Shown: positions 45,652 through 54,886, numbered from the stretch's first letter. The stretch: DNA of 64,000 nt from Methylocystis sp. ATCC 49242 (GCF_000188155.2 NZ_KE124774.1:2486356-2550355); one strand, 5' to 3'. Program-made: numbers and translations. Notes: generated from the letters alone by a model not told the origin.

Positions 45652-46721
45652 CAAATATAAAGCTCCGGGGCTTTCAGCTCTTCAAGGATCGGCATGGCCG
45701 CTGGCGCTGCTACCATCGAAAGTCGCGGACGCCGATCGACTTGGCCCGTTTCCCGCTCGGCTCGGCGGAATTCATCGCGGAGTGCGCGCGAATTGTCGCC
45801 TTGAAGGAGGCGCAGACTCCGAAGGAGAAGCCCGGCGCGCTTGGGATGCTGATTTGCGACTATCGGGCGTCGCCGGCTTTTCTGGATCTCTCAGCCCGGA
45901 CGCAAGCAGACTACCAGAAGCATTTTGACTATCTGCGGCCGATCGCTGACACGCCTCTCGCGCGCTTCGATCGGCCGCTTGTGGTGCGCATCCGCGACAA
46001 GGCGGCGGCGGCGAAGGGTCGCCGCTTCGGAAACTACCTCAAGGCGACGCTTTCCGTTGTCTTCGGTTGGGGCCGGGAGCGGGGCTATCTCGCCGACAAT
46101 CCCGCCTCGGGCATCAAGGCGATTCGCCGGCCAAAGGGCGCGCCGGATGCGAACCGGCCATGGTCCGACGCCGAGCGCCACGCCGTTCTGGACGCCGCGC
46201 CGGCGCATATGCTCCCCGCCATCGCCTTGATGATGATGACGGGCCTTGGTCCGAAAGACGCGCTCGCGCTCCCGCGCAACCATTGGCGAGACGGCGAGAT
46301 TGCAACCAAGCGCGCGAAGACGGGCGAGCCGGTTTTCTGGCCCGTCCCAGAGCCGTTGGACGCGATCTTGCGCGCTGCCCCCCGTCACGACGCTGTTACG
46401 CTCTGCGCCAGTTCGACGGGCCGCCCCTGGACGCTGGACGGCTTCCGGGCCTCTTGGCGGACACTCCGCCTGCGGCTCGAAGCTCAGGGCGCGATCGGAC
46501 CGGGGCTGACCCTCTACGGCCTGCGCCACACGGTCGCGGTTATCCTTCGCGAAGCGGGATTTGACGAGCGCACCATTGCGGACGCGCTCGGGCAGAAGAC
46601 GATTGAGATGGCGCGCCGCTACGCGCGAGGCGCGGATCTTCGTCCGAAAATGCGGGGCGTTGTCGCCTCATTCGACGCCGAACTGAACAAGCGCCGAACA
46701 AAACTTGTCAAACCTAGCTAG
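45648..46721 (+). CDS. Tyrosine recombinase (integrase)
   Basis: 357 aa. N-terminal SAM-like core-binding region and a catalytic domain with YGLRHTVAVILREAGF (Arg293, His294) and the nucleophile Tyr325 in ARRYARG. The first catalytic Arg, normally in TGLR, is replaced: TGLGPKDALALPR has Gly201; K203 or R210 would be nearby. This variant wording is familiar in alphaproteobacterial integrases, so it may still be active. Located 70 nt from the tRNA-Arg att site, as expected for its attachment module. Confidence 0.88.
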   Translation: MTNIKLRGFQLFKDRHGRWRCYHRKSRTPIDLARFPLGSAEFIAECARIVALKEAQTPKEKPGALGMLICDYRASPAFLDLSARTQADYQKHFDYLRPIADTPLARFDRPLVVRIRDKAAAAKGRRFGNYLKATLSVVFGWGRERGYLADNPASGIKAIRRPKGAPDANRPWSDAERHAVLDAAPAHMLPAIALMMMTGLGPKDALALPRNHWRDGEIATKRAKTGEPVFWPVPEPLDAILRAAPRHDAVTLCASSTGRPWTLDGFRASWRTLRLRLEAQGAIGPGLTLYGLRHTVAVILREAGFDERTIADALGQKTIEMARRYARGADLRPKMRGVVASFDAELNKRRTKLVKPS

Positions 46722-46791
46722 AAAAAGTGTCAAACCTTCCGGCGACGGAAAAGGGCCGAAAGAGAATGGATAACCAATTCAGCAGCTTGCG

Positions 46792-46868
46792 TGGCGGTCC
46801 CGACAGGATTCGAACCTGTGACCTTCGGTTTAGGAAACCGCTGCTCTATCCTGCTGAGCTACGGGACC
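46792..46868 (-). tRNA. tRNA-Arg(CCT), target of the element (attR)
   Basis: 77 nt, including encoded CCA. Acceptor GGTCCCG/CGGGACC, D-arm GCTC/GAGC, anticodon loop TTCCTAA (anticodon CCT, Arg AGG codon), T-arm ACAGG/CCTGT with TTCGAAT and discriminator G. The 3' half (46792-46836) is repeated at 36.7 kb, so the present 3' half came from the element and recreated a working tRNA. Anticodon stem GCGGT/ACCGA has one mismatch at its outer pair. Confidence 0.95.
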
Positions 46869-46937
46869 GCGCGGTCCCACATCTACCACAGCGCGCTTTT
46901 TTGAAAAGTTTATCTTGTCGGGCCAGAGGAGGCTTTC

Positions 46938-48419
46938 ATGTTCGAATCCGCACGGCTGCCCCACGCCATGACGAAGGCGGACTTCGCCGATTTCGAGGCC
47001 CGGCTGCGCGACAGCCTGCTCAACGCCCAGTTCGACCTGGCCGAAAAGAAACGCGCCGCCGTGCTGGTGCTGATCAATGGCTCCGACGGGGCCGGGAAGG
47101 GCGACGTCGTCAATCGCCTTTACGACTGGCTCGACGACCATTTCGTCGAGACCCTCTCCTACGGCAAGCCGACCGACGAGGAGCGGGCGCGGCCCGGCGC
47201 CTGGCGCTACTGGCGCGACATGACGGCCAAGGGGCGGATCGGGCTCGTGCTGGGGTCCTGGCACCACCGGGCCCTTCGCAATCGCGCGCTCGGCCGGCTC
47301 GACAAGGCGGCCTATGACAATGTTCTCGAGGAAATGAACCGCGCAGAGGAAATGCTGCGGCTCGAAGGCGTGCACCTGCTGAAAATCTGGCTCCATCTGG
47401 ATGATGGCGAGGCGCGCCGTCGCCTCGACAGGCTGCGCCAGGGAAATGGCGCGCTGCGCCGCCCCGCCGTGATCGAATGGGAGGAAATCAAGAAGCCCAG
47501 GGAGCTGGCCCGGTTGAACGACGCCGCGCTGGAGATGATCGAGATGACCTCGACCGGCGGCGCGCCCTGGGCCGTTGTTCCCGCGCAGGACCAGCATTAC
47601 CGCGACGCCGCCGTCGGCGATCTGCTGTTGCAGACCCTGACCCGCGCCGCCGGCGCGGCGCGCGCCGCCATGCGCACGAGCGCCCTCGCCGCGCCGGACC
47701 TGGAGATGCCGCGGCCGAGTCTGGTTTCGGCCCTCGATCTGACGCAGAAGGCCAATCCCGACGTCTACAGCCAGGAGCTGCGCGCCCTGCAGCGGCGCCT
47801 CACAGAGGCCACGACCACGAAATCCTTTCGCAGCCACGGCCTCGTGCTCGTTTTCGAGGGCAATGACGCCGCCGGCAAGGGCGGCGCCATACGCCGCGTG
47901 CGCGAGGCGCTCGATCCGCGCCGGTTCCGCGTCCATGGCGTCGCCGCGCCGACCGACGAGGAGCTTGCGCGGCCCTATCTGTGGCGTTTCTGGCGCAACA
48001 TCCCGCGGCGCGGCGATGTCGCAATCTTCGACCGCAGCTGGTATGGGCGCGTGCTGGTCGAGCGCGTGCAGGGCTACGCCTCGCCCGACGACTGGATGCG
48101 CGCCTATCAGGAGATCAACGACTTCGAGCGCCAGCTCAGCGAGACCAGCTATCTCGTCGTCAAATTCTGGCTCGCCATTTCCGCCGACGAGCAATTGCGC
48201 CGCTTTCAGGATCGCGAAGCGAAATCCTTCAAGCGCTACAAGCTCACGCCGGACGACTGGCGCAATCGCGAGAAGTGGGACGCCTACGAACAGGCGATGA
48301 CCGACATGGTGGACCGCACCAGCTCGCGGCAGGCCCCCTGGACCCTCGTCGAGGCCAATGACAAGAAATTCGCGCGTTTGAAGGTGCTGCGCACGATCGT
48401 CGAGCGGCTCGAGGCGTAA
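46938..48419 (+). CDS. pap: Polyphosphate:AMP phosphotransferase (two PPK2 domains)
   Basis: 493 aa with two PPK2 domains in tandem. Domain 1 has LINGSDGAGKGDVVNRLYDWLD, domain 2 LVFEGNDAAGKGGAIRRV, both with Walker A; later FDRSWYGRVLVERVQGY (Walker B-like) and FLAISADEQLRRF are typical. Two-domain PPK2 enzymes phosphorylate AMP to ADP with polyphosphate. The N-terminal domain diverges in its catalytic segment (GSWHHRAL replaces the D-x-x-WY motif), which usually marks the inactive half. Starts about 70 nt from the tRNA. Confidence 0.9.
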   Translation: MFESARLPHAMTKADFADFEARLRDSLLNAQFDLAEKKRAAVLVLINGSDGAGKGDVVNRLYDWLDDHFVETLSYGKPTDEERARPGAWRYWRDMTAKGRIGLVLGSWHHRALRNRALGRLDKAAYDNVLEEMNRAEEMLRLEGVHLLKIWLHLDDGEARRRLDRLRQGNGALRRPAVIEWEEIKKPRELARLNDAALEMIEMTSTGGAPWAVVPAQDQHYRDAAVGDLLLQTLTRAAGAARAAMRTSALAAPDLEMPRPSLVSALDLTQKANPDVYSQELRALQRRLTEATTTKSFRSHGLVLVFEGNDAAGKGGAIRRVREALDPRRFRVHGVAAPTDEELARPYLWRFWRNIPRRGDVAIFDRSWYGRVLVERVQGYASPDDWMRAYQEINDFERQLSETSYLVVKFWLAISADEQLRRFQDREAKSFKRYKLTPDDWRNREKWDAYEQAMTDMVDRTSSRQAPWTLVEANDKKFARLKVLRTIVERLEA

Positions 48420-48527
48420 GGTCGCGCACAAGCTTCGCGCCAGCCACGCAGCCTAACCTCACACTTGCGTCATGTTCGAATGCCCGGCCCTCCCGACGCG
48501 GGAGGAGAGACGCGATGCGAGGACAAA

Positions 48528-48824
48528 ATGACTGTCACTGATGCGATGGCGCTCCTGCGTTGCGCCGATGCCGAATTTCTGTCCGCCGCAGGCCCGGCCG
48601 TTTTGCGGCTCAAACTCCTCGAAGTCACCCATCTCGCCCAGAATCGCCGTCTCACGGGGGAGATGCGGGAAGCCGCGCGCGTGGCCGCGATCGAGCTGCG
48701 CCAGCTCATCGCCGAAAGGCCCTGCGTGTCGCTGGTCGACCATGCCGCGAAAAACGACATAGCGAATGCGCGCCGCGCCGCCGCGCCGCTCGCCTGTCGC
48801 ATTTCCGCGCCGGGCCATGCGTGA
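48528..48824 (+). CDS. Hypothetical helical protein
   Basis: 98 aa. Starts MTVTDAMALLRCADAEFL with GAGGA 5 nt upstream, then helices VLRLKLLEVTHLAQNRRL and ARVAAIELRQLIAERP. No signal peptide, membrane helix or known family. Downstream and in the same direction as pap, about 110 nt away; convergent with galE. Function unknown. Confidence 0.55.
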   Translation: MTVTDAMALLRCADAEFLSAAGPAVLRLKLLEVTHLAQNRRLTGEMREAARVAAIELRQLIAERPCVSLVDHAAKNDIANARRAAAPLACRISAPGHA

Positions 48825-48942
48825 GTCGCGGCGGAGAGCGGTCGCAAGGCATGACGCGTTTCGACCGGCGACGAACATGACTCGCTCCTGTTCTGACCTC
48901 CCGTCGACCGAGGGGAAGCGACGCGGCCCCCTTCAACAGCCT

Positions 48943-49929
48943 TCAGGACTGACGTTCGGCGAGGCGCTTTTCCCAGTCGAGCGCCTGACGGACGATGGCG
49001 TCGAGATCGTCATGCTTCGGCGTCCAGCCGAGCGCGTGACGGACGCGATCATTGGCCGCGACGATGGCCGCCGGATCGCCCGGCCGGCGCGGCGCATATT
49101 CCACCTCGAAGTCGACGCCGGAGATGCGCTTGACCGCCTCGATGACTTCCAGAACCGAGAAACCTCGCGCATAGCCGCAATTTGCGACCATGCTCGCGCC
49201 GCCATTGCGCAGATAGCGCAGCGCGTCGAGATGGGCGCGGGCGAGGTCCGTCACCTGGATATAGTCGCGCACGCAGGTGCCGTCGGGCGTCGGATAATCC
49301 GTGCCGAAGACCTGCATTTTCGCGCGCTTGCCGAGCGCGGTCTGCGACGCGACCTTGATGAGATGCGTCGCGTTGGGCGTCGACTGCCCGGAGCGCCCCT
49401 TCGGATCGGCGCCGGCGACGTTGAAATAGCGCAGCGCCACATAGGATAGGTCGTGGGCGTGCGACGTGTCCTCCAGCATCCATTCGACCATCAGCTTGGA
49501 CCGGCCGTAGGGCGAAACGGGCTTCAACGGTTCGTCCTCGGTGACTGGGTGATGCTGCGGCTCGCCATAGACGGCCGCAGTCGAGGAGAAGATGAAGCGC
49601 GGGATGTCGCAGCCGACGGCGGTCGCCAGCAGCGTGCGGGCTTTCGCCGTATTGTTGAGATAGTAGCCGAGAGGATCGGCGACCGACTCCGGCACGACGA
49701 TCCTGGCGGCGAAATGGATGATCTCGTCGATGTCGTAGCGCGCGATGGTTTCCGTAACGAGATCCTCGTCGCCGAAATCGCCGACGACGAGCGGCGCGCC
49801 ATCGGGCACGGCCCATCGGAATCCGGTGGAGAGATCGTCGAGCACGACGGGCTTTTCCCCGGCGTCGAGGAGTTCGAGAACCGTATGACTGCCGATATAG
49901 CCGGCGCCGCCCGTGACCAGAACCGCCAT
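48943..49929 (-). CDS. galE: UDP-glucose 4-epimerase
   Basis: 328 aa. Extended SDR fold: VTGGAGYIGSHTV (NAD site), VVLDDLSTGF, HFAARIVVPESV, SSTAAVYGEP with catalytic Ser, and YGRSKLMVEW with catalytic Tyr/Lys; C-terminal RRPGDPAAIVA typical of GalE. Interconverts UDP-glucose and UDP-galactose for surface polysaccharide. Divergent from galU, so the pair supplies UDP-glucose and UDP-galactose. Confidence 0.94.
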   Translation of the reverse strand: MAVLVTGGAGYIGSHTVLELLDAGEKPVVLDDLSTGFRWAVPDGAPLVVGDFGDEDLVTETIARYDIDEIIHFAARIVVPESVADPLGYYLNNTAKARTLLATAVGCDIPRFIFSSTAAVYGEPQHHPVTEDEPLKPVSPYGRSKLMVEWMLEDTSHAHDLSYVALRYFNVAGADPKGRSGQSTPNATHLIKVASQTALGKRAKMQVFGTDYPTPDGTCVRDYIQVTDLARAHLDALRYLRNGGASMVANCGYARGFSVLEVIEAVKRISGVDFEVEYAPRRPGDPAAIVAANDRVRHALGWTPKHDDLDAIVRQALDWEKRLAERQS

Positions 49930-50066
49930 CTCTCCTCCCGTCGCCCCTTGCGCTTGTCACCCGAAATTAACGCCGCAAGCCTAAAATTTGCGTCAATTGC
50001 GCGGTCCTTCTCGCGGGACGGCGCAATCTGGCGTTCCCGTCATCTCAACTCGTAAACGGACCCTCT

Positions 50067-50951
50067 ATGACCAAGCGCATTCGCAAGGCTGTCTTTCCCG
50101 TCGCCGGTCTCGGCACGCGTTTCCTTCCCGCCACCAAGGCGGTTCCGAAAGAAATGCTCACGGTCGTCGATCGTCCGGTCGTGCAGCATGTCGTCGACGA
50201 GGCGCGCGAGGCGGGCATCGAGCATTTCGTCTTCGTCACGGGTCGCGGCAAGGCGGTGATCGAGGACCATTTCGACATGGCCTATGAGCTGGAGGACACG
50301 CTGCGCCGGCGCAACAAGACGAGGGAATATGACGCGCTGATGGCGGACCTGCCCAAGGCCGGCGCCACGAGCTTTACCCGCCAGCAGGCGCCGCTCGGAC
50401 TCGGCCACGCGGTGTGGTGCGCGCGGGACATCATCGGAGACGAACCTTTCGCGGTGCTGCTGCCCGACATGATCACTCTCCCCGCCGCCGGCAAGACCGC
50501 GCGCTGCCTGGCGCAGGCGGTCGAAGCCTATGAAAGGCACGGCGGCAACATCATCGCGGTCGAGGAGGTGAAGCCGGAGGAGACGCATCAATATGGCGTT
50601 GTCGCCACCGGCAAGGATTATGGCGCGACCTTCGAAATCACCGGCATGGTCGAAAAACCGCCGCAGGGGACGGCCCCGAGCAATTTCATCATCTCGGGGC
50701 GCTATATTCTGGAGCCGGAGATTTTCGCGCTGCTGGAGAAGGGCGAAAAGGGCGCCGGGGGCGAAATCCAGCTCACGGACGCCATGATCCAACTCGCCAG
50801 GACGCAGCCTTTCCATGGCGTGCGCTTCGACGGCCGCACTTATGACACGGGCTCGAAGCTCGGTTTCCTCGCCGCCAATGTGGCCTTCGGTCTCGCTCGG
50901 CCGGATGTCGCGGACGGGCTGCGCGCGGAACTGAAGAAGCTTCTCGGCTGA
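50067..50951 (+). CDS. galU: UTP-glucose-1-phosphate uridylyltransferase
   Basis: 294 aa nucleotidyltransferase: [23 protein letters not shown] (split), the Kx[13 protein letters not shown] segment, [33 protein letters not shown], and [13 protein letters not shown]. Makes UDP-glucose from UTP and glucose-1-phosphate. Divergent from galE and convergent with the secreted protein gene across a terminator. Confidence 0.95.
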   Translation: MTKRIRKAVFPVAGLGTRFLPATKAVPKEMLTVVDRPVVQHVVDEAREAGIEHFVFVTGRGKAVIEDHFDMAYELEDTLRRRNKTREYDALMADLPKAGATSFTRQQAPLGLGHAVWCARDIIGDEPFAVLLPDMITLPAAGKTARCLAQAVEAYERHGGNIIAVEEVKPEETHQYGVVATGKDYGATFEITGMVEKPPQGTAPSNFIISGRYILEPEIFALLEKGEKGAGGEIQLTDAMIQLARTQPFHGVRFDGRTYDTGSKLGFLAANVAFGLARPDVADGLRAELKKLLG

Positions 50952-50958
50952 TCGGGAA

Positions 50959-50984
50959 AAGGGCGGCGATATTTTCGCCGCCCT
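50959..50984. terminator. Bidirectional hairpin between galU and the secreted protein gene
   Basis: AAGGGCGGCGA and TCGCCGCCCTT form an 11-bp stem around TATTT between two converging genes. Short A/T runs on each side serve as weak U-tracts in either direction. Confidence 0.7.
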
Positions 50985-50997
50985 TCGAATTCGGCGC

Positions 50998-52506
50998 TCA
51001 GCCGTTACAGCTCGCCTTGTAGGTCTGGAGCGTCGGCAGCGGCGTCTGCGTCTGATTCGGCAGGCCCTTCGGTCCGCCGACGGTGATCACGAGCCCGGTT
51101 CCGGGCGCGCTCTTGAAGGCTATGCCATCGTCGACCGAGAAGGCGTAGGCGTTCGTCTGGATCGTCTGGTGCAGCAGCGGCACATAAGGATTGAAGATGT
51201 CCAGCTGCGGCGTTGTCGGGTCCAGATAATTGTACTGAAGGTCGCAGTAATCCGCGAAAGCCGCCTTGTAGCCGGGCGTCGCAGCGAGATTATACTGCGG
51301 GCCCTGCGGGCAATTGGGGAACTCGACCCAGCCATAGACATCGCGCATCAGCGACCATGTCGGCGGCAACGGAAGCGGAAGGCCGCAGGTCTCTGTGTAG
51401 TTGCGCTTGAAGAACGCATAGACGTTCCTGAGCTTGACGCAGGTTTTGCTCGTGTTTGTCGTGCTCGATGTGCATTTGTTCCACAAGGTCACCATTCTCT
51501 GCGCCACTGTGCCGAGTTTGGTCACGCCATTGACGTTCGAGGTGAGCACCGGAGGAGCCGGCGTCGGCCTTCTGTACGATTCCGCCAGCACGAAATTGGC
51601 GGAAGGAACCTGAGGCTGAGGATAGGGCTGGACTCCGGCGGGAGGACTGGGAAGCGGCGTCTGCGGGTTTTGCGCAGTGTAATAGGCCGGAACGAAAATC
51701 GGCCATTTGTTCCCTGCGTCCGCAAAAACGGCGAGCTGGGCTCTGAAATCGTCCGCCGCCTGCACGGTGCCGAGATACTGGACATTCGCATTGCCGAGCA
51801 CGCCCATGGCGGCCGGCATGTAGACCGAGTCCACGCCGGAAATATTGAAATTGACGATCCTGTAGTCGATGCTGAATTTCGGCTGAAGCGGCGGGCCGTT
51901 CGCCGCGGCGAAGGTATATTCGAGCAGCTGCGCCGGAATGGGCCAGGGATAGCCGACGCCATAGGACACGAGCGTCGGCGCCTCGCAATTGAAGGCGTTA
52001 TTCGGCGCACAGGTCGGAATCTGCGCGCCGGCGAGCGGATTGACGGGCGTTGGAGGAATGGTCTTGCCGGCAGAGTCGTTATTGTAATTGAAAGCCGCTC
52101 TCGCAGCCGTCACGCCATCGAACAGATAGACGCGCATGGCGTTCCACCAGTCGATATACTGATCTGGATAATCGCCATTCGTGACGGGCGTTACGGGCAG
52201 CAACTGAGTATAAAAGGGCACCCTGATCGATACGGACTGCCCGGGGAGGACCCCTTTCTGTCTGTTGATGTAAGCCTTGTACAACTTGGTGCTGCCGAAT
52301 GGCTGTCCTGCAGCGTGCGGAACATTGAAATGCGCCTGCAACCAGAGGTCATTGGCGCGAATTGGCGCCTGGATTACGGGATATATCGTCTGTGTCTTGG
52401 AGTTGTTGTAAATGACGATCGTCTTGACGGGGACGGTTTGCGCGGCGGCCGAACCGGCAAACCATAGGGAAAGAAAGCACGACAAGGGTGTCCATAAGCG
52501 TTTCAT
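50998..52506 (-). CDS. Large secreted protein of unknown function
   Basis: 502 aa. Signal peptide MKRLWTPLSCFLSLWFAGSAAAQ with cleavage after AAA-Q. The mature part is beta-rich with many Tyr, Asn, Thr and Pro, and nine or so Cys that could pair in the periplasm or outside. TIVIYNNSKTQTIYPVIQAP and VLPGQSVSIRVPFYTQL resemble a thaumatin-like/glucanase beta sandwich, but I do not recognise the family with confidence. Alone between galU and the acyltransferase. Its content differs from its neighbours, suggesting a specialised exported role. Confidence 0.7.
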   Translation of the reverse strand: MKRLWTPLSCFLSLWFAGSAAAQTVPVKTIVIYNNSKTQTIYPVIQAPIRANDLWLQAHFNVPHAAGQPFGSTKLYKAYINRQKGVLPGQSVSIRVPFYTQLLPVTPVTNGDYPDQYIDWWNAMRVYLFDGVTAARAAFNYNNDSAGKTIPPTPVNPLAGAQIPTCAPNNAFNCEAPTLVSYGVGYPWPIPAQLLEYTFAAANGPPLQPKFSIDYRIVNFNISGVDSVYMPAAMGVLGNANVQYLGTVQAADDFRAQLAVFADAGNKWPIFVPAYYTAQNPQTPLPSPPAGVQPYPQPQVPSANFVLAESYRRPTPAPPVLTSNVNGVTKLGTVAQRMVTLWNKCTSSTTNTSKTCVKLRNVYAFFKRNYTETCGLPLPLPPTWSLMRDVYGWVEFPNCPQGPQYNLAATPGYKAAFADYCDLQYNYLDPTTPQLDIFNPYVPLLHQTIQTNAYAFSVDDGIAFKSAPGTGLVITVGGPKGLPNQTQTPLPTLQTYKASCNG

Positions 52507-52913
52507 TCAGCCCCTCCTCAGTCACAAATATTGCGAATGCTGTCTCGTTGCGCCCTTCTTTTCTGACGCAGCCGAACAAGAAAGTCGGGGCTCGCTCGAT
52601 GCCGAGATCAGGAACCGACCGCCGATAGCAAATATGTAACTTCCGACTCAGGGTGTAACAGTTCAGGGATTTTGCCAAGCGCTTAGTTCACATTTATCGC
52701 ACAAAGTTGCCACAATTCCTGAAAAATTATCGATGGCTCGCGAGCCGTTCAACACAGCTCAAGCTTGCAGCTTTCTGTAACTCTGCTTCCGCCGCCTTTC
52801 GTTTGAACAGCGTAGACGCGGCAGAAAACGACCGTCGCGTGAATGAAGCCCCGCATGGGAATTCAGGCGCCTGAGCGAGACGACGGCGGCGTCGACTCAC
52901 TCCGCCGGCGCGC
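52507..52913. other. Upstream region of the secreted protein; no gene
   Basis: About 400 nt without a recognised gene. Contains the ribosome-binding region GAGGGGCTG before the ATG of the secreted protein and probably its promoter; AT-rich at 52650-52740. The downstream end of the acyltransferase gene abuts it. Confidence 0.4.
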
Positions 52914-54110
52914 TCAATTGGGCGACGTTTCCCGCTGCGCGGCATGTGCCGCCGCGTCGGGCTGAAGCGTCTTTTGCGAAGGTCGTGACAGCCGCCCGGC
53001 GAGCCGTTTGCCAAGCGCGATCGAAGGCGCCTCGGCATAGACATGAATCGCAATCGCGACGCCGGTCACAAGCGCCAGCGCGGCAGGGAAGGCCACGAGA
53101 TAAGGCAGACCGGCCGCCATCATGAGCCGCATGGCGACATAGCCCAGCAATGGATGGACGACATAGAGCGGATAGCTGATGTCGGCGAGAAACTGGAACG
53201 CCGGGTTCAACCTGACCCTGTCGCGGAAAAAATAGAACGGGAGAAAAATCAGCAGGCCCCAGAAAAACGCGAGACCATACACCGCGCCAAGCGCCGGCGC
53301 CGACGACAGAGGGACGGCCGCGGCGAAGCAGCCGAGCAGGAAAGCGACGCCGAAGGCGGTCTGCCGGTCGCTGATGAATTTGCGATAATGCGCATAAAGG
53401 ACGGAACCGATCAGCATGTAGATGATGAACGCCGCCTCCCATGTGAAACGCGAAATGAAGCCCAGACGGCCCCAGCAGGCGGCGACGTCGCTGCTTTCGC
53501 AGCCGGAAATCGCAAACCAGTAGCCCGCGACCACGCCGGCGCCCCAGAGCAGGACGCGCGACAGCGACCCCTTGCGCAGCGACGCGTGAAACAACGGCGC
53601 GAGCAGATAGAATTTCACCTCGATCTGCAGCGTCCACATCACCGAGATGATGTCGAGCCGCCCGAAGAAATCCGCAATGAGAAAAGTGTTGGCGAAATAA
53701 TCGACGACGGTATGCGTGACCGGCTTCGACCAGTAGGCGGCGGAAATGTAGGTCGCGGCGACGCCGATCGCGAGCGCCGCCCAATAGGTTGGGAAGATGC
53801 GCAGCAGACGTTTCAGCAGATAGCCGGGCACGCTGGCGCCGTCGAGCGAGAGCGGAATCACGAAGCCGCTGATGAGAAAGAAAACGGCCACCCCTATGCC
53901 GGGAAGATTGAAAATCGAATAGAGCGACTCGATTACGGCGGGAAAGGCGACGGGCTGGATCGGCTCGCCCATCGTGATCCCCGCGACGACCTGGGGCGCC
54001 TGGAGGTAAAGCACGATGAAGTGTCCGAAAACGACCGTTGGTGCGGCAAGGCCGCGCAGGACATCAGCGAAAGCCAATCTTTCGGGGGTCGACTGAGCAC
54101 GGATCGTCAA
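52914..54110 (-). CDS. Acyltransferase family 3 membrane protein (OafA/YrhL-like)
   Basis: 398 aa with about ten membrane helices. N-terminal RLAFADVLRGLAAPTVVFGHF carries the catalytic His position, FFLISGFVIPLSLDGASVPGYLLKRLLRIFPTYWAAL (split) and MWTLQIEVKFYLLAPL the WSLxxE-like motif of this family. Transfers acyl (often acetyl) groups to sugars of LPS, capsule or glucans. Start at a TTG at 54110 with AGGGGGCG upstream; longer frames run into an Arg/Cys-rich tract. Fits with other envelope genes nearby (galE, galU). Confidence 0.82.
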   Translation of the reverse strand: MTIRAQSTPERLAFADVLRGLAAPTVVFGHFIVLYLQAPQVVAGITMGEPIQPVAFPAVIESLYSIFNLPGIGVAVFFLISGFVIPLSLDGASVPGYLLKRLLRIFPTYWAALAIGVAATYISAAYWSKPVTHTVVDYFANTFLIADFFGRLDIISVMWTLQIEVKFYLLAPLFHASLRKGSLSRVLLWGAGVVAGYWFAISGCESSDVAACWGRLGFISRFTWEAAFIIYMLIGSVLYAHYRKFISDRQTAFGVAFLLGCFAAAVPLSSAPALGAVYGLAFFWGLLIFLPFYFFRDRVRLNPAFQFLADISYPLYVVHPLLGYVAMRLMMAAGLPYLVAFPAALALVTGVAIAIHVYAEAPSIALGKRLAGRLSRPSQKTLQPDAAAHAAQRETSPN

Positions 54111-54272
54111 AACGCCCCCTGTGAACAAAGCGCGGCAGCAGAGTTCGACGGGATGACCAGAAAAATCAGGCCTTGTCAAAGCCCGAACGTGACATTTTCG
54201 GAAAGCGCGATTGTCACGAGGCGGCTCCCTCATGGAGCCGGCGGTTGCGGCGCAGTTCGAGCGATCCCGCGC

Positions 54273-54752
54273 TCAGCCCTTTTTGGGACGGATGCGGATG
54301 ATGACGTCGCAGCCGACGATCTCCATTCCCTCCGGCGGCGCCGGCAGGCGTGCGAATTCGATGGAGCCGTCGGCCACGTCGAACATGCGGCTCGTCGCCT
54401 CGTCCATGAAGTGGTGATGCGGCGAGGTGCGCGTATGGAAATAGGTGCGCGGGCCCTGAACGGCGATCTCGCGCAGCAGGCCAGCCTCGGCGAATTGATT
54501 GAGCGTGTTGTAGACGGTCGAGAGCGACATTGTCAGCCCGGCCTCGCGGGCCTCGGCGTGAAGCGCCTCCGCGCTGACGTGACGATCGCCCTTGCCGAAC
54601 AGCAGCCGGCTCAGCGCCAGTCGCTGAACCGTTGGACGAAGGCCGGCGCTGCGCAGCCGGGTCTTGTGATCAGCCGGTTTTTCGACGCCGGCAGGCTGTT
54701 CGCGCAGGCGCAGCGAGTTATTGAAACTCGTGGTCAGAGGCTGATGTGTCAT
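54273..54752 (-). CDS. irr: Iron response regulator, Fur family
   Basis: 159 aa. Fur fold: LRSAGLRPTVQRLALSRLLFGKGDRHVSAEALHAEAREAGLTMSLSTVYNTLNQFAEAGLL (in pieces) for DNA binding, and the dimerisation domain with HHH at 112-114 (SPHHHFMDE), the histidine cluster implicated in heme binding of Irr. The heme-regulatory GCPWHD motif of the Bradyrhizobium protein is absent, as in many Hyphomicrobiales. Irr represses heme and iron-using genes when iron is scarce. Start ATG 54752; longer starts add an Arg-rich stretch. Confidence 0.88.
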   Translation of the reverse strand: MTHQPLTTSFNNSLRLREQPAGVEKPADHKTRLRSAGLRPTVQRLALSRLLFGKGDRHVSAEALHAEAREAGLTMSLSTVYNTLNQFAEAGLLREIAVQGPRTYFHTRTSPHHHFMDEATSRMFDVADGSIEFARLPAPPEGMEIVGCDVIIRIRPKKG

Positions 54753-54886
54753 TCGGGCCGACAGCGATTTTTCTCGCTTCCCTGAAATTGTGCAGTTGCT
54801 ATGAACAGTAGACGGCAGCGCTTCGCCCCTGTCAAACGAAATGGCCGAAGATGTAATATTTCCAAAGAAGCGCGTTGGGGGGAGAC

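Larger units (their letters stand above)
36724..46836. mobile_element. 10.1-kb phage-derived integrated element (satellite-like)
   Basis: Bounded by an 18-bp direct repeat within tRNA-Arg(CCT). All genes but one are on the plus strand: two wHTH/replication-type genes, tape-measure-like protein, XRE regulator (minus), a frameshifted ORF, MerR-like protein, HK97 capsid, protease, portal, excisionase-like protein and tyrosine integrase next to the intact tRNA. I see no terminase, tail tube, baseplate or lysis gene. The size and gene set fit a capsid-encoding phage satellite or a decayed prophage. Confidence 0.85.
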
